64,000 nt of DNA from Chrysoperla carnea (GCF_905475395.1 NC_058337.1:136049960-136113959); one strand, 5' to 3'; shown: positions 36,081 to 51,500, counted from the first letter of the stretch. Numbers and translations: made by a program. Notes: generated from the letters alone by a model not told the origin.

Positions 36081-38459
36081 AGGCCTCTAAAAGAGTAGGC
36101 TTCTTTTGGAATGGGAAAAAGCACTGACTTTGCGTGATGGTTACGCTAAAAAATGTAGACTAAATGCTAGAAAATTTAATCCGAATTCAGCATGCATGAT
36201 GGAACAGTAGTATCGCTGTTGAACTCCCATTGTGCGTGTGGTTTTTTGTGCCGTTTTCATGCCAAAAATGGTACGATTTTCGAAATACGTGAAATAATTC
36301 GTATATACTGATGTCAGATTCGGATTTAGCGACGAAAATTACCCACTATTTTGAAATTTTAAGCCAAAATAAGCTTTGGGCTACATATGCTCCCCGCCGG
36401 AGCCCTATGCTCCCCTTTGACTAGGTTAATTTGGTTGAATGTTTCTTGGAGTCCTATAAACACGTTACAAAAGTTTCATTAAAATCGGTAGTGTTTCCCA
36501 ACTTTTCCGACTTATTCACTGTATTATAAAAGCTTTACTCGCCCGGTAAATAATTTGGTGAGTCAGGTAGCATACTAAAAGTGTTAAATCTTAATTAGGG
36601 TTTTTTTACTACGTTCCGGTCTTAAAAATTTTACAATCGCTAATGAAAGTAAAAATTTTTACTTTTAGTTTTATTACTACATAATATCCATATAAAGCTG
36701 ACGTAGAGCCAAACTTCCTTTCACTGATATGGCGTCAAAATGTTCTCACATGATAAAATTTGTTGCCAAAAATTGAGAATTTATAACATAAACAACATTG
36801 TATATTGAGATTTTTATGACGAAAATTTAACGCATGCTATTTTATTCCCACCTACGTTTGACTTGTTTGATCTAAAATGACCCTTAATAACATTTATAGA
36901 TTATTTTTGTTTAGTTTTTAATATTGCATCGGCCGTGAATATATATCGGTACTTGAAATGTTTTTATTGCGATAATAATAATTATTATAATCGATCACTT
37001 AAAAATAGATAAGATTAATTCTGATACTACTCTAAGTTTATTAAAAAATTAATTTGAATTTGAGTTCTTTGTTTTTCAGCAAAACTGTGAATTAGTTTTA
37101 GAATTTTTTAGCCAAATAATTATTTTAGTAAAAATTAAATCAAAGTCGATCTAAAAATGAAAAATGGACTAAGATTTCCCGATCTAGATAAATACAAGCA
37201 GAAAATTGTGGAGAGACAAAGAAATCATGTATCCAATAGGGATGTTGACTAAATTTTTATGATGGGTAGAAAAGTGAAATTCACTTTTGAAAATCTTTAG
37301 TAGGGTGCAACATATGAAGGAAAAGAAGATATAGTTTAGTGGCGTTATTTCACGTTATCACTGTAGAGATAACAGATAGAACTTTGTTTTGCTAAAAGAA
37401 GATAGGCAACAGTTTTTGAATGCTTGTAACTTCTTCTTTTTTTAATCAATTTTTATTTCACTTTCAAATGCTATGAAGTCTAGTTTTACTTTTTTATGGA
37501 GAACGGGACAAATTCGACGTCAGGAAACTGTCGTATAGTAACACCAGTGCCATAGACTGTGCGGTCGCTTTTTCTCTTTCTAAAGAATGATTTGAATTGC
37601 ATGTGGGTATTGTTATTGGCAGGTAGCATAGTAGGTGGAGGGGACAGCTGAATCCACCGTAGCGCTGTCATCTTTGCAATAAATCATGAATTTTATTTAA
37701 AATATGACTTTCAATTGTTAACATGTAAATGGTATAGTAAATGTCAAATGGAAATTATTGAAAAATAATAAAGCTTATTGCATTAGAAATTATAGAATAT
37801 GAGACGAAATTGCATAAATAATAAAGTAGTTTATGGTTGCCATGGAAACAATCTGAAATAAAACTCATGCACTGGGCCAATAATAGTTTCTATAGCGGGA
37901 AGTAATCCCGTAAATAATAATGTACGTCTGTTATTATTAATACTCGTGTGGCAATGGCCGGTTTTACTAGGTTTTATTTGGGGCGCCCTGTTACACAATA
38001 TAGCGTGGTGATGTTTGCAGTCGGCATGCCGGATAAAAAATATGGCTCATTTAAAAAACTCACTCAATATTTATATATTTCATCTCAATAATAATGAGAG
38101 AAAATAATATTATCTCATTCACATAAGTGATGTATGCAAATGAGTTATACAAACATGTTATTCAAACTTTTTAACTGGATATACACATACTTAAAAAAAG
38201 TGTATGTTTTCCGTACGTACGTCATTTGATTTTACAATTATATAATAATATCAACGATAAATTGTTTTTTTTTACTTTTTTATCCAACGATAAATTACTT
38301 ATATTTTTTCACCGTTTAAAAAAATATATTTTTCGTTACAATTTGGTATGATGAAATTGGATCTATTCATAAGATGTATACATTCTATTAAAAAATTTAA
38401 GGTAGTTTTTCCGTAAACACAAGTAAAATACAAAGACATCAAGATAATGAAGACAGATC
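36081..38459. other. Intergenic with transposon debris
   Basis: 36370-36560 (GCTCCCCGCCGGAGC hairpin, then CATTAAAATCGGTAGTG) resembles transposon sequence. 37610-37880 is repeat family E, partner of 17210-17590. The minus frame 37486-37671 is not recognised. Confidence 0.4.
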
Positions 38460-38879
38460 TTAGACCATTGAGCGTCTAACGATTAAAACTTTGCCAACAT
38501 CTGAGGTAATTGCTTGGGTCAAATCCATCATGGCGACGGTGTAGAAATGTCAAAACACAATGTTGTTGTCATACTTGTCATTGTAGATTCGTAAGAAAAA
38601 GTATGAAGTGATACGTGATAAGTATTTTATTAAGTCAAGTTACGATTCTTATGTAAAACATTTTGTGATATGAAAATTTGACATTCAATGTATGTTATTT
38701 GATATATGTCCCTGTATTCAATGTATATTTTTTTGAGAAAATCTGCCTATATTCTTTTTCATAAATGTATTTTTTTGATAAATGTCTCTAGCTGACCCAA
38801 GCGATTACCTCAGATGCTGACACATCTCTCACTGTACGGAAAGATAGGCGATGCTCAGTCTATGTACTTAATGGCCTAA
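38460..38879. mobile_element. Foldback DNA element, probable hAT-type MITE
   Basis: Left end TTAGACCATTGAG; right end reads TTAGGCCATTAAG on the opposite strand. Further in, CATCTGAGGTAATTGCTTGG faces its near-exact complement at about 38799-38818. Flanks are GACAGATC (38452-38459) and GACAGATA (38880-38887), a 7-of-8 match to an 8-bp target duplication. Length 420 bp, no open frame. Confidence 0.75.
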
Positions 38880-41800
38880 GACAGATATACAGTCAGAAAT
38901 TCAGCTTATTCCCTGATGATTTATTGACAAATAATTTGATATTTTATCTCAATTTCTCTAAATATATGTCAACTTGATTGATATTAAATTATTTTTAAAA
39001 AATCACAATTTAAATATTGTCACTGCACGCGTAAACTATCTTAATTTAAAAGTTTTAATAGTCAAGTTTTGATCGTATGACATCATAAAACTGAGATTGA
39101 TAAGGTTAATAATATAAACATTGTTTATTTTTTAACATAAAAATTGTTTATAATCAGTATCACGCGGTAATTAAGTGTTTAGTACATACTTGTGTATATA
39201 CACTGTGTATACTAATCTACAATAATATGTTACAGGAAAAAATAAATCTAGATAAACTTCAGTACCTAGATTTATCCGGACTTTTATTTTTTTATTTTGA
39301 TTTCGCTTGGATTTAGATATAATTAAACATATACCTTTTCTCAAAAATCCCTTTTTGGACACATTCAACCTAGGCTGGGAACAGTGAGTTGTGACAGAAA
39401 CAAATCATTTTATTATATATTTTAGTTCACAAGTTATTCTACAACAAGAAGTTATTCTATGGGTTCATGATGAAGTAATTCTAGGCAAAAAATTCCTGGT
39501 TGGATGTAAGTTACTTTGTATAAGAGGATACTCATACTTACCGACTTCTTTCACTTATGCACCAACAGATGGCGTTATCGATATAGTAGTTCTCAAACTC
39601 ACCGATCTCAATCATTTATGCACTGATGGCGTTTGTAAATATTCTCCTGTTTAAAGTATTAAAACACTCTGTATTAAAACAAAAAACATAGACGTATCCA
39701 CGTCAAAAATCAATGGGATTCTCCGACTCGTTATTTTACAGCTTCAATCCTCGCACCTCCAAATTTTGCCCAGAACCAGAATCGTCCTGATCATACTACT
39801 TTCATAATGCGGCACAGTGATACAGCATACCATTATCCATGAACTTGTTGAATATAAAAAGGTCGTATGCTGATTAAGTTGATTCGAAGCTCACCAATTT
39901 ACAAACATTAATCCAGTCTATAATCTTGATGGTCTAAAATTGTGTAACTATTAATTTAAACCTTTTCTTCACCTCTTATTAAGTGGTCTTCACCTACTTT
40001 TGACTTTTTTACTCTAAATACTAAAAACGGACACAGACTATTTAGGAAATATATTTTTTAATTTCACAGAAATGTGTTTTTAAAAATCAGCGATGTCTGA
40101 GTTTTAATTAAACCAAAATCCATAATTGTTTGGTTATACGCGAAGCTAATTTTATCAGGCAATTTTAAATCATAAAGAACCTCCAAAAAAATTGCTTTGG
40201 GAAAAATTAAGTTGTCCTGATGATTGCCAAACGACCGTGGCTCCTGATAACCATTCCCAATCGAAAGTTAAATGGTTTAATCAAACTTATTTCACCAAAA
40301 CGAATAAAAATTTGACCCCAGCGAGTGAACTAATTTAAATTTAAATTAATTATAAGATTGAATAATTGAAATATTAAACGGATTGATTAGAGACTGAAAT
40401 ATTAAACACAGGATATATCAAGACTATTTGTTATCATAAATTAATTTTGTTTAAATATTATCTTCAAAAACATTTTAAAATTTTGTTAAGTTAACTGCTT
40501 AATTTATGTGAATTAAGTGAAACAAGACTTCTGTTCTGTGAATAGTAGCTTTTTTTAAATTTTATTTGATATTAATCAGTGAATTTTAAGCTTATAAAGA
40601 ATAATAATTAGCTTTGGATGTACCTGCAAAGTTCTCAAGATTGTTAATTTTATTTAGTGTTATATTCAAAAACTTTTGCAGTGATGTTTTATTTTGTGAG
40701 TAAATTGTTGTTTTAAAATTATTTTGATAGCTTGTGATAAAATTATTCTGATAACTTGTGAAATATCTCATCTGGATTAACGGAAGTTTTACAAAAATAA
40801 AATGTTAAACAAAAATTATTGTCAGTATAAAAACCTTTTATTAAGCAAAGTTCTGATCTTTGATACGAAAAATATGTGGATTTGAATCTAGCTTATGATC
40901 TCTAGACATTTCGGATCAGTGCTTTGCCCTCTGGTCACCTAATGTGGGTGCGTCATTTTTTCATTCCAATCTCGAACGGGAAAATAAGTAAAATTTCAGT
41001 GTTTACTAAAATAAGAAGTTTGCGAGTAAACTGCGTGGATCACATTCCGAAACACTTTTGAAGTACTTTTGAAAGACAGAAAACTCTCATTTTAGAAAAG
41101 CAGATTCATTTTTAAACGTTTTGTAATTTGGAACTCTTTTTCATAACGTTTTCCGAACTTGGACTCACACAGAACCTATACACCTAAAAAGTAACAAAGT
41201 CGTAGGTGTATCAAAAAATGGAAAACGAAATTTGTGATATGGAAATCTCTTTTCCCTAATTCTAGTAAAAACTAATATACAATTCAACCTTCTTCGAGAT
41301 AGAAGCAAGAAAATAGGTTATCACTATCAATATCCCAAAAATTAGGCGATTCCGCGAAAAATTTTATTGATTTTACAGTCAACATGAAAATCGCTTTCGT
41401 ATATAATACAGATAGCTAAACACTTGACTATACATTTGACATTTGCTAGGTGAACTCAATTTCATATCTCTGTATTGACTGGTGTTGTTTATTTAAGATT
41501 TAAAATAGATAAATTTTTAATTTACTTTAAAAGTTAAAACTTTTCAGCATAACTTTTTATGTATACACACAGCTGTTGAATATTTTATTCTGTACTCCAT
41601 TAAATAAATAGCATACAGCGTGTTACAGAAGTTCATGGGCACCTTTTAATGAGAAATATCTTTTAGGTTAAGAGACCTTGACACGGTTTTTTATATCCAA
41701 GGTCTTCTTAAAGTCAACTTGAGTTCGTAATTGATAAAGTATAGCAGACCTATTTAAATTAGATTACCCCATAATTTCTTTTTAAAGAAAAGTGGCTGAA

Positions 41801-44800
41801 AACTTCTGGCACATACTATATAGGTAGTATAGAAAATTTGTTATACAACACATATCAAACCATAAATAGAAAAGTCGATATTTTAGAAGGGCATTATTTC
41901 CTATTTATTTCATTATCAATGTCAACTATACAATTGTAAATTCTATTCATAGACTTTATAACACATCACGTTTTGATTTTAATTTAATATTTTTCAACTG
42001 GAAACTATTTTGATTAGGTTTAGATGCTGGACATTTTATTAATCATTATCAGCTTCATGAGGTGTTGCATTGTTAACGAGTTTTTCTTTTTTTCTTCTTC
42101 CTAGAAAATTTTTCAACTCGATTTATCTAACACATGGCGCAATTTGGATTCTGGATGTCCAATTCTTAACCTAATTTAGATCTAATGAGGTTAGATTCAT
42201 CTCTGCCGTGAGTCCCTTCATTATGAAATGGCGAGCCAAACTAAACACAAAGCAACTGCTTGGTGTTAAATCGGTTATTAAAAAAAAAAGAGTGTTACCA
42301 ACTCTTAAGATGTGAACTTCTAAAAAAGCACTCTCTCTAATTCAAAAGAAATTTGTGTCTACCTTTTCGGTGGTGATGATCCATTCTGTTGTGATTGTCA
42401 TTTTTAGATATTTTTGACGCATTGACGAATAAGGTATATCGGAATATCATCTAAGTATCATCCAATTTAAGCCTGAAGTCTAGATAAGATCTCTTTCTCT
42501 AGAAATGAAGCAATCGCAAACAGATGAATTTTCCATAAAAATTCATCTGTATTACAATCAAGTTAGACCCTTTAATTCTTTGAGATATGTTAAGTCGTTT
42601 TCCAAACTTTTAGAATTGAAATGTGTAAACTTTTCTGATACCATAGTCCAAATCAAGCCAATAGGCGCTAATAATTTTTTATTTAATAAAGCATAAATAT
42701 ATTATATATACAATTACCGAAATCACAAATAAAATAATTAGGATACCCATTGGCTCTTCTCTGTCAAAAAAAAAATTGATTTAAAAGAACAGTTTACCAG
42801 TAATTATTATCTTGTAAACGTTCAAAAAATTACTCGGCTGATTTTAAGCGACCGTTTTTCTACTTCTTTGTATAAAATGAAAGTGGAAGCGTTACATATG
42901 AGTCCTTGTTCTTTTTGTGTCGTCAAATTGATGAAACATGAAATCGGAGTTTCCGCAATGGACGATTTTTTTACATTGAAAAATGCCCATTCCGAAAACT
43001 CTGGCCATAAATTTGGCGATTTCGTCATGTAAATTTGACAAGCCACACAAAAAACATGACTCATGGAACCCCCTTGAGGAAAATCAGGTTGTTTACAAGC
43101 AGATTTTATAAGAAGGTCAAAACATAAAAATTTCTAGAAAAATATTAGCAAAAGTTGAAAATAGTTTTTACTACATTTCACCATAGAAATTAGAATTAAA
43201 AATATTTTTTCTGTATTTCGTGAGAATAATTCTCGCAATCCGAAAAACTTATTCGATTGAGTAGCACCGTTTATGAGAAAATACTTATTTCGAAATTACA
43301 GATAGATACTTTTTAACAATTTTATTTTATCAATGAGAAATATTTGATGAATTCAGGTATTTGGCAATGAGATAAAATTAGTAATCTAATTACATATTCA
43401 ATAAATTATTTGACATTGGTACTAGATCGTTATCGGAACGATTCGATGTTTTACATTATTTCTATTTACGTTGTAGGTATAACGAAAATTTATGCACATG
43501 GTCTTTTATTAGTCATAATTGCCGCGCGACAAGAAGGAAAATATTTATATTTTCATATCCTCATTGCGACATTACTTTGTTACGGTTCATTGTCAGGTCA
43601 AATTGATGACTGTCCTAAAACAACAGCGATTTGAATTGCATCGAATTTTGTGAATATTCTTGCGCAAAATAAAAACCTTTAACTATACTTGAACACTTTT
43701 CAACAGAAACTTTAAAGGATAAAATTTAAATGCAATCGATGAAGCTCATAGACTAGCTTCTAATTCTAAGTCATCTAGTTTCTAGGACTGGTCGCTCGAC
43801 TTAATCAAAAACCTAAGCCATTCTTTGAATAGCAAAAGATCAGAAAATTTGCAAAAAGAGCAAATTGAAATATCTCTAAAAATTGTAACATGCAATCAAG
43901 AAATAATTGAAGTATGGAATTCGACAATTTTATTATGAGGGGTGGAGGGAACTACCCTCGTACCCTCTCTGAACCCCCTTGGGCCAGATTAGCCTTACAA
44001 AGCTAATTATAAAATTACTTACCGTTGTACCACATCGATTACATTACGTATCACGGCCCGCATCATGATATCCTTCTACATACTTTTGACAATTAGCGAG
44101 TTTCTTATTGGATTTTTTTTCTTCAAAATTTTTTAATATTTAATGCCATTTAAGGCATACTTAATTTTTTTTAGTATACGTGCATAATTTATTTTAAAAT
44201 TTGCCGAAAACATTGCTTTGAAATTATTATTTTAAATGATTTATTGAAATCTGTATATTTTTTTCTTAAACGATAAATATTGCTAAGCAATATTTAAAAA
44301 AAAAAAAAGAGTTGGTGTAAAATTGAATGATTATGCATTAAGATCACTCGCAAACTCATTTAACTTTAATTTCAACTCAATTTTAATAATAATATTATAA
44401 ATGAAATAGTACACTAATGTAATATCCCGACTTTTTAACTCGTGAATTGTTTGTTACTGGATTTAGTGAGTAGTCATAATAGATATAGGCTAAAAATGGC
44501 TCTGTCAAACTGAAGTGAGTCATTCTGAACGATCTTATGTTTATTTAAGTAAAAATGTATTTTCATTTATGAGGTGCCGGTACTTTTTTGAGGCTCTATA
44601 GCTCTATAGCTCCATGGTGCCTAAATGCAGTTATTACGGTACATTGAATATTTCTCCACCTCTTATTGTCACGAGTGAATTTTGTAAAATCAATTGAGTC
44701 ATATAAACGATGAGAATCGACACGAAAGATGAAAAGGTCATAGACGACAATATTAGAAAATTATTACATATACGTGAAAAGTATTTGTAATATTTTCAGA

Positions 44801-45129
44801 TCATAATATAAAATTCTTAGAAATTCTTCCGCATATATTCGAATTCAATTTCTTATTTAATTAAAATATTTTTCTAAAAACAATATGAAATATTTTAATA
44901 CAGAATGGTACAAAAAGATTATACACCTTTGAACATTAGGTTTTTAAGGTTTTATCATCTCAGACGTCTGATTATTTTGCTAATTAATCTTTCTTGTATA
45001 TAAACATTTAGTTTCCGTTTGTTTGAGGCCACAAAACTCGAAAAATAGTCTATGGATTGACTTGAAATTCTGATTGATCCTTGGCCTTTTGTTTACTTCA
45101 AATGCACGAAAATCTGGTTCATTTTTCGA
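38880..45129. other. Intergenic upstream of aralar; candidate start exon
   Basis: At 40683-40694 ATGTTTTATTTT is followed by the strong donor GTGAGT in phase 0, so it could join the first aralar exon found (candidate only). 39545-39630 repeats CACTTATGCACCAACAGATG and TTATGCACTGATGGCG. No gene is recognised; frames at 39391-39654, 42505-43064 and 43410-43634 have no family signature. Confidence 0.35.
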
Positions 45130-45460
45130 TTAAACGTTTCTGAAATATATACAGAAATTGCCTCGGGATTTCACCCCTTCCTTCACCAGATACTGTTTTA
45201 GTCGATATCTCAGGAATTTTCATAAGGGGGACCTCTTTGAAAAAATCGAAAAAATAACAAAAAAAAATTTTTTTTTGGATTTTGATAAAACTTGGTTTAA
45301 AGAGTAATTTTTACCCCAAAAAAATACCAAAAAAGGTCCCATTTAACGATTGGGTGAGTAGTTATTAATATATTGCCTAAAATTTTTTGTGCCAAGCTGT
45401 TATTTCGAAGCGATTCAGAAAATATCTCGAAAAATACTAATCCAAACGTCAAATACCTCG
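45130..45460. repeat. Repeat family C copy just upstream of an aralar exon
   Basis: Matches 23480-23900 in order (AAATCGAAAAAATAACAAA, GATTTTGATAAAACTTGG, ACGATTGGGTGAGTAG). The overlapping frames on both strands here are repeat-derived. Confidence 0.5.
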
Positions 45461-45579
45461 ATTGCCCGTCTTTGGAATCGCCCTTGTTGGTCATTATTCC
45501 AACATTCATGATAATCCATAAACTTACTCTAAAGTTCATTATCTTATTTTGTAATAATATTTCGTTTTTTTATTTCTAG

Positions 45580-48500
45580 GGTGGTGGTTATTTAAAACGA
45601 GCAAATCCCGAACGTTTACATGAAGTCTTCGAAAAATATGCATCCGCTGAAATTGATGGAGAAAAATTTATGACCAGCAATGATTTTATACGAAACTATT
45701 TACAATTATTTCAATCGGAAAATTACAATGCAGAATCTATGCAATTATTGGCCAGTATCGTGGATGCAAATAAAGATGGACTCATTTCATTTGCAGAATT
45801 CCAGGCATTTGAAGGTTTACTCTGCGTACCGGATGCTCTCTATAAAACCGCTTTTCAATTATTTGACACAAATGGAAATGGAATGGTTACTTTTGGTTTG
45901 TATATTATTATTTTTTTAAATATTAAAAGTGTCTATTTACATGATAATGTTTAATCGAAGAAGCACCTTATATCCGGAGACGTCTCACCTTCGAGTGACA
46001 TATTGTTCTCAAAGAGAACAGAGACTACCACTTCGTCTTGGTTCTTGGGACTCATTTGAAGGTCCCCTCTTATCTATTATTATGTTTATTATTATTACAT
46101 GATAACGTTAAAATAATTTCAAAGCTGTTTTTCGAAGAACACGCGAGTTTTGATATGTATCTAGAAGCGGATCTAGAGCAGTATTTTTACGATAATCTGA
46201 TATACACATCTAGAATTCGATTCAATTGTATATTCGAATGCAGCAATTTTTCACTATTGTCACCAAAACTCTTCATAGGATCTCGAAATCTGAGCCTCCG
46301 GTGTTCTTCTGTGAGTTTAGAATGCTCCATAAGAAAAGCTGTTTATAGTTGAATTTTAATTTTGTGTAGACTCCTGCAAGCTTCTAAAGATCTACGACCA
46401 AAGTTCCTCAGAACATTAGTAACTACTCTTCCGGTTTCTTTTACCTTTCGGAATTTATTTTATCTCTATAGAAGTAACCTTTGAGTACAGAAAGGTTCGT
46501 ACTCTTTAAGAATTATCAAAACTCCTTCTCTTCTTAATTCATATAATGCCCCTTTTTTCTGCTATTGTATGTCCGGACATTTAGAGAAGAGTAAGTCTTT
46601 CCCAGATGCAGAGCACAGTATGTTTTGGGTCTGTCCAGATATTTGCCTCAAAAAAATCTTATTTCAGTGAATAGTTCCAATTGGTGTGCTTTCGAAAATT
46701 TACGGGAAATATATTTACTAGAGCAATTATAATATCATGTTTGTAATAATGGTTGCATATATGATTATAATTTATACAGAATAAATATTTTAACGTAGCT
46801 ACTATTTTCTGAAATTGTTGGCACGTTAAAACATGTAAATAGATAAGTCATAAAAAATAACAAGAAAATTTAACCCAATTTTATTTTTTTTTCTAAAGAT
46901 GAGTTCGTTGAGGTAATAAATAAGACTGAATTACATAAACGAATGCCAGTTAATATGGATGGTGATTTTGTAAAATTATACTTTGGTAAAAAGAAGGAGC
47001 GTGTTATTAGTTATTCAGAATTCAGTCAATTTTTACATGACTTCCATGAAGAGTGTGCTGTTGAAGCGTTTAAACGATTTGATAAAGCTGGTACTGGATT
47101 TATATCCGTTATGGACTTCCAAGATATTATGATAAGCATTAAAACACATTTATTAACGAAACAAATTCAAGATAATTTAGTAACGGTAAGCTACTTTTTC
47201 TTGTTTCTTTGAAAACTAACATAAAATGGGGGAGAAATGTAATTTTGATTTCATAGAAATAATTTACCAATAATAATATTAACTTGTAAAGGTCAAATAA
47301 TTAACTCAGAAGGGAAATTAGGTTAGCCATTATGCCCATTTTTATCCACTTCTCTTATCGTAAATGAGTTGATGGACTTTGATAAATATAGACTTGTTAA
47401 ATTCGTCTTTATTTTGTAGGAATTTTAAGACTTATTTGAAAATTAATAACCGATATTGTTAAACGGGAGTTGCAACCCGCCAACTGTCGATAATAATTGG
47501 TATTAATTAAAACAAGAAGTAGATCCGTTTCAGTAGTTCCAATTTTGACTACCGGAAGGTAATACTTGTACTTACCTTTTTTAAAGACCAATCAAAATAT
47601 TTAAATTCAAATAAGATAATTCCCGCCATCTGGCGATAACAATTTGTACTAATTAAAACAACAAGGGGGCTCGTTTTCAGTAGTTCCAATTTAGACTACC
47701 AGGTTACTTACCATTTATCAATAAATGTCGAACGAAAGTTATACTTTTAAATCTCACTGCATCACTAAAAAAGAAAATTAATTCTAGGTTGCAGGCGGTT
47801 TACAAGGTGGTAGAAAAGTTAGTTTTCCATATTTTATGGCATTTAATTCATTGTTAAATAATATGGAATTAGTAAAACGTATTTATTTAAATGCAACAAA
47901 CGGCCATCGTAATCAAGAGGTGACTAAAGAGGAATTCTTACATTCAGCACAAATGATGTCACAAATTACACCGTTGGAAGTGGATATTTTATTTCAACTA
48001 TGTGATATGCTACATCAAACAGGGTACGTACATTCTTCAACTTTTTCCGCTTTGCGCTTTAATAGCTTTTTATATACTTAAAAAAAAGAAAACATTCCCA
48101 TACAGCTAATAAAAATTTGAATACCAGTTAAGATGGGAATGCTCGAGATTATTTTAGGGATACACTATTTTTATGTGGGTTCAACATTAGGGAGCTTACG
48201 AATGACTTTTCTTAACTGGTATAAAATTAATTTTTAATAATGAAAAATTTCGAGAAAAGGGATTGTGTTTATTCAAATTTTAGCGCATCCAAATCATTAT
48301 AGTGCTAATTTTTCCAAAATTCTTGAAATAATTTCGATAAATTTTTCATTATTTTACATATAGTTCACAGAAAGTCTTAAGCCTCCTTGACACTCTCCCG
48401 AAGAAGCACAAAGTCGGTCGAGGAACGAGAATGTAGAGGTGATATTTGTGGCTTTTCGACTGTCGTCGCCTCGCTTTGCCCGAATTCACTAAAAAGGTGG

Positions 48501-51500
48501 ATTTTTGTATCCGAGTCAAAGGCAACACGAGGCACTCATACGAGTACAAGTGTGCTTCATCTTCACAGTCTTGTGATTACTTGTGTTTCTATTAAAAACG
48601 TTTTTTCAACAAACAAAATAATGGTTGCTGTTAATTTTATTTAAAAAAATTATATTGTTATTGTAAACATGGAGATATGTCAGCCATAGCAATAAGATTC
48701 TTGAGAAGTAAGGCGAGAGTGGAGTAGAAAGTGCTTCACTCCAGCTAACTTTTGCGAGTTTACTCGGCGAGAGTGTGAATGAGGGTTTATTAAAAAATTG
48801 TTTCGATGTTATTTGCTTCTCTGCGTATCGTAATTCTCATTTGGTGTTGGGAGAGCTTCAGTTTGTAAAAGTTGCTTGATTAATATAAATCGGTGAAAGG
48901 TGATATCTTATCCACAGGAATTAACCCGTCAGCATTTGCGTTATGAGAAGGGAGCTGTTTATATAAAAGCCAAAGTTTTTTTATTAGCTCGAAGTTCTTT
49001 GTGGACGTTGTTTCGATATGGTTTCTTCAAAAAACTACGTTTAAGTAGGTTTTCTGTGAACTTAGAAAATGCATACAAGCTCGGTCATAAAATAAATTTC
49101 AACTCAAAAGAATTTGCTTCAATAAAACCGATAGCATTTTCGATTCAGTTGAAACTTGTCTTAAAAAATTTCCTATTTTAATGTAAAGTTCTGATTTTAT
49201 TATTCGTTCTCTGCATGCTACAGGGAATCGTCACCGAACTACAGAGATTACGGCAACGGCTTCTGGTCTGGGTTGGTCTTGGTTAATAACAAATTTTTTA
49301 TATTATTCATCATTTATTCATTCAAGATCAATTTTGTTTGATTAATGTTGTTATTTTTTCAGACGAATTGTTTACAATGATTTGAATGCGATTGCACCTG
49401 AGCAATATTATAAAAAAATTACAAATCGTCTTGCTGAAATTAAAGCAGTTTCTGTAAGTAATTTTTCTGGACCTTTAGATTTCACCCACTAAGAGAATAG
49501 TTCATGTAGAGAAGCTATTTAAAGTTTTAGCTATTCTGAGTTATGGTTTCGTTCGACAGAATCCAATAACTATCATTTACCTCCGATAGAATCCGCCACA
49601 GGGGCCATTTCAGATTCCTGAAGACGTAATACACTCTTAATTTCAAAATAATTTGTCTTGCTTTCTTAAATTTGATCGTAAAGAAAATTTTAAAATTTAA
49701 GTTTTTGGAAATTTTTTCAGAGTCCTGAAGAGCGTGGCGTTTTAATACAAATTTTGGAAAGTACATACAGATTTACATTAGGATCAATTTCAGGAGGTTT
49801 GTTTTCTCTTGCTTTGTTCAAATGTTTGCTCCAATTGCTTAATCAATCAAATATTTATTACAAAGTTTTATGTTAAAATCATTCATTATAAGGCTCGGCT
49901 GAACGATTGGGCTTATCAGTGAATCACAATTATTGCAGAAGCCGTCACAGGAGTGGAGAGGAGGAAACGATGTTCCATCTTCTCAATCACTGTCCAGCTC
50001 TTGTCATGAGGAGATAGGGAAGGTTGACATTTGAGTCAAAATTTCTTTCTCATTTAAGACTATTTTTCCGGCCCGAAGTCTGTTAATGTTCAAAGCACTC
50101 TTTTTGTTTTTAAATAGCTCCAAATGCTTCTAGGAGTAAGCAACTCTCCAACCCTCTTTTCGTCAACACAACGAGTTCTATGGTTTAATTGTGTACCACC
50201 TCAGAACAGCCTCTCTAACCTAACCAAAAATAGAAAATGGGAATATTACGATTGGATATAGATTCGAGTGATTAAGCTATGGAAGCAGACCGAATCTTAT
50301 ACGAGATTATTCTATTAAATATCAATTTTTATCTTTTAGCCGTTGGTGCAACTGCCGTATATCCAATTGATTTAGTAAAAACACGAATGCAAAATCAAAG
50401 AACGGGATCATTTATTGGTGAATTAATGTACAGAAATAGTTTTGATTGTTTTAAAAAAGTAATACGACATGAAGGTTTCTTCGGTTTATATCGTGGTCTT
50501 TTACCACAATTGATGGGTGTAGCACCGGAAAAAGCAATAAAATTAACAGTCAATGATTTAGTACGTGATAAATTTATGAATAAAAATGGATATTTACCGA
50601 TGTATGCCGAAGTTTTGGCTGGTGCATGTGTGAGTAATATTTTTTAATAAATTCAACATTTTTTGCCTACGTCGGTAAACACTTGTATGAAGATGGATGT
50701 CTCTACTGCCATCGGGCATTTCTTTTTCACCTGTTCTCTGGGCAAGTTTCCAGGGACCCGCGATTGACAAGGACCCTGATTCCAAAGTTTCTAGTCCCAA
50801 ACTAAGAAGTATTAGTATTATGTTTCTTTTATGTGATTTTCCAAATATAAAATACGTAATAAAAGTGAAATTTACAAAATTTTAAAAATCCTCGACATAT
50901 GCGTTTTTTCTTTGTACCTCTCTCCAAACTGAACCGATTTTCTTAAAACATAACTAAGAGAACTCTCCATTAAATTACCTTTTCAAACAAACAGGCAAAA
51001 ATCAAAATCGGTTCATCCGTTTTGGAGCTATGATGCCACAAATAGACAGACACACACACGCATAGTGATCAAGCTTATAACAACCATCTTTTGAATACTT
51101 ATCCAAGTAGCTACTAGCACACTAGTTAAGTCAAAAACTTATCCAGAGTCAATCAACTAAATGCTAATATTTTTTATTTCGTTACAAAAGAAGAAAGAAC
51201 TTTGACCCTTATGTTGCCAAGACCTCCAAAAGTTTAAGGACGGCCCTACATATATTCACTGATTTATATTGATCTATCTAATATTTTAGGCAGGCGCATC
51301 TCAAGTAGTATTCACAAATCCATTAGAAATTGTTAAAATTCGATTACAAGTTGCCGGTGAAATTGCTGGTGGTTCAAAAGTATCCGCACTTGGTGTTGTT
51401 AAAGATCTTGGATTGTTTGGATTGTATAAAGGAGCTCGAGCATGTTTCATGCGTGATGTACCATTTAGTGCCATTTATTTCCCAATGTATGCACATACAA

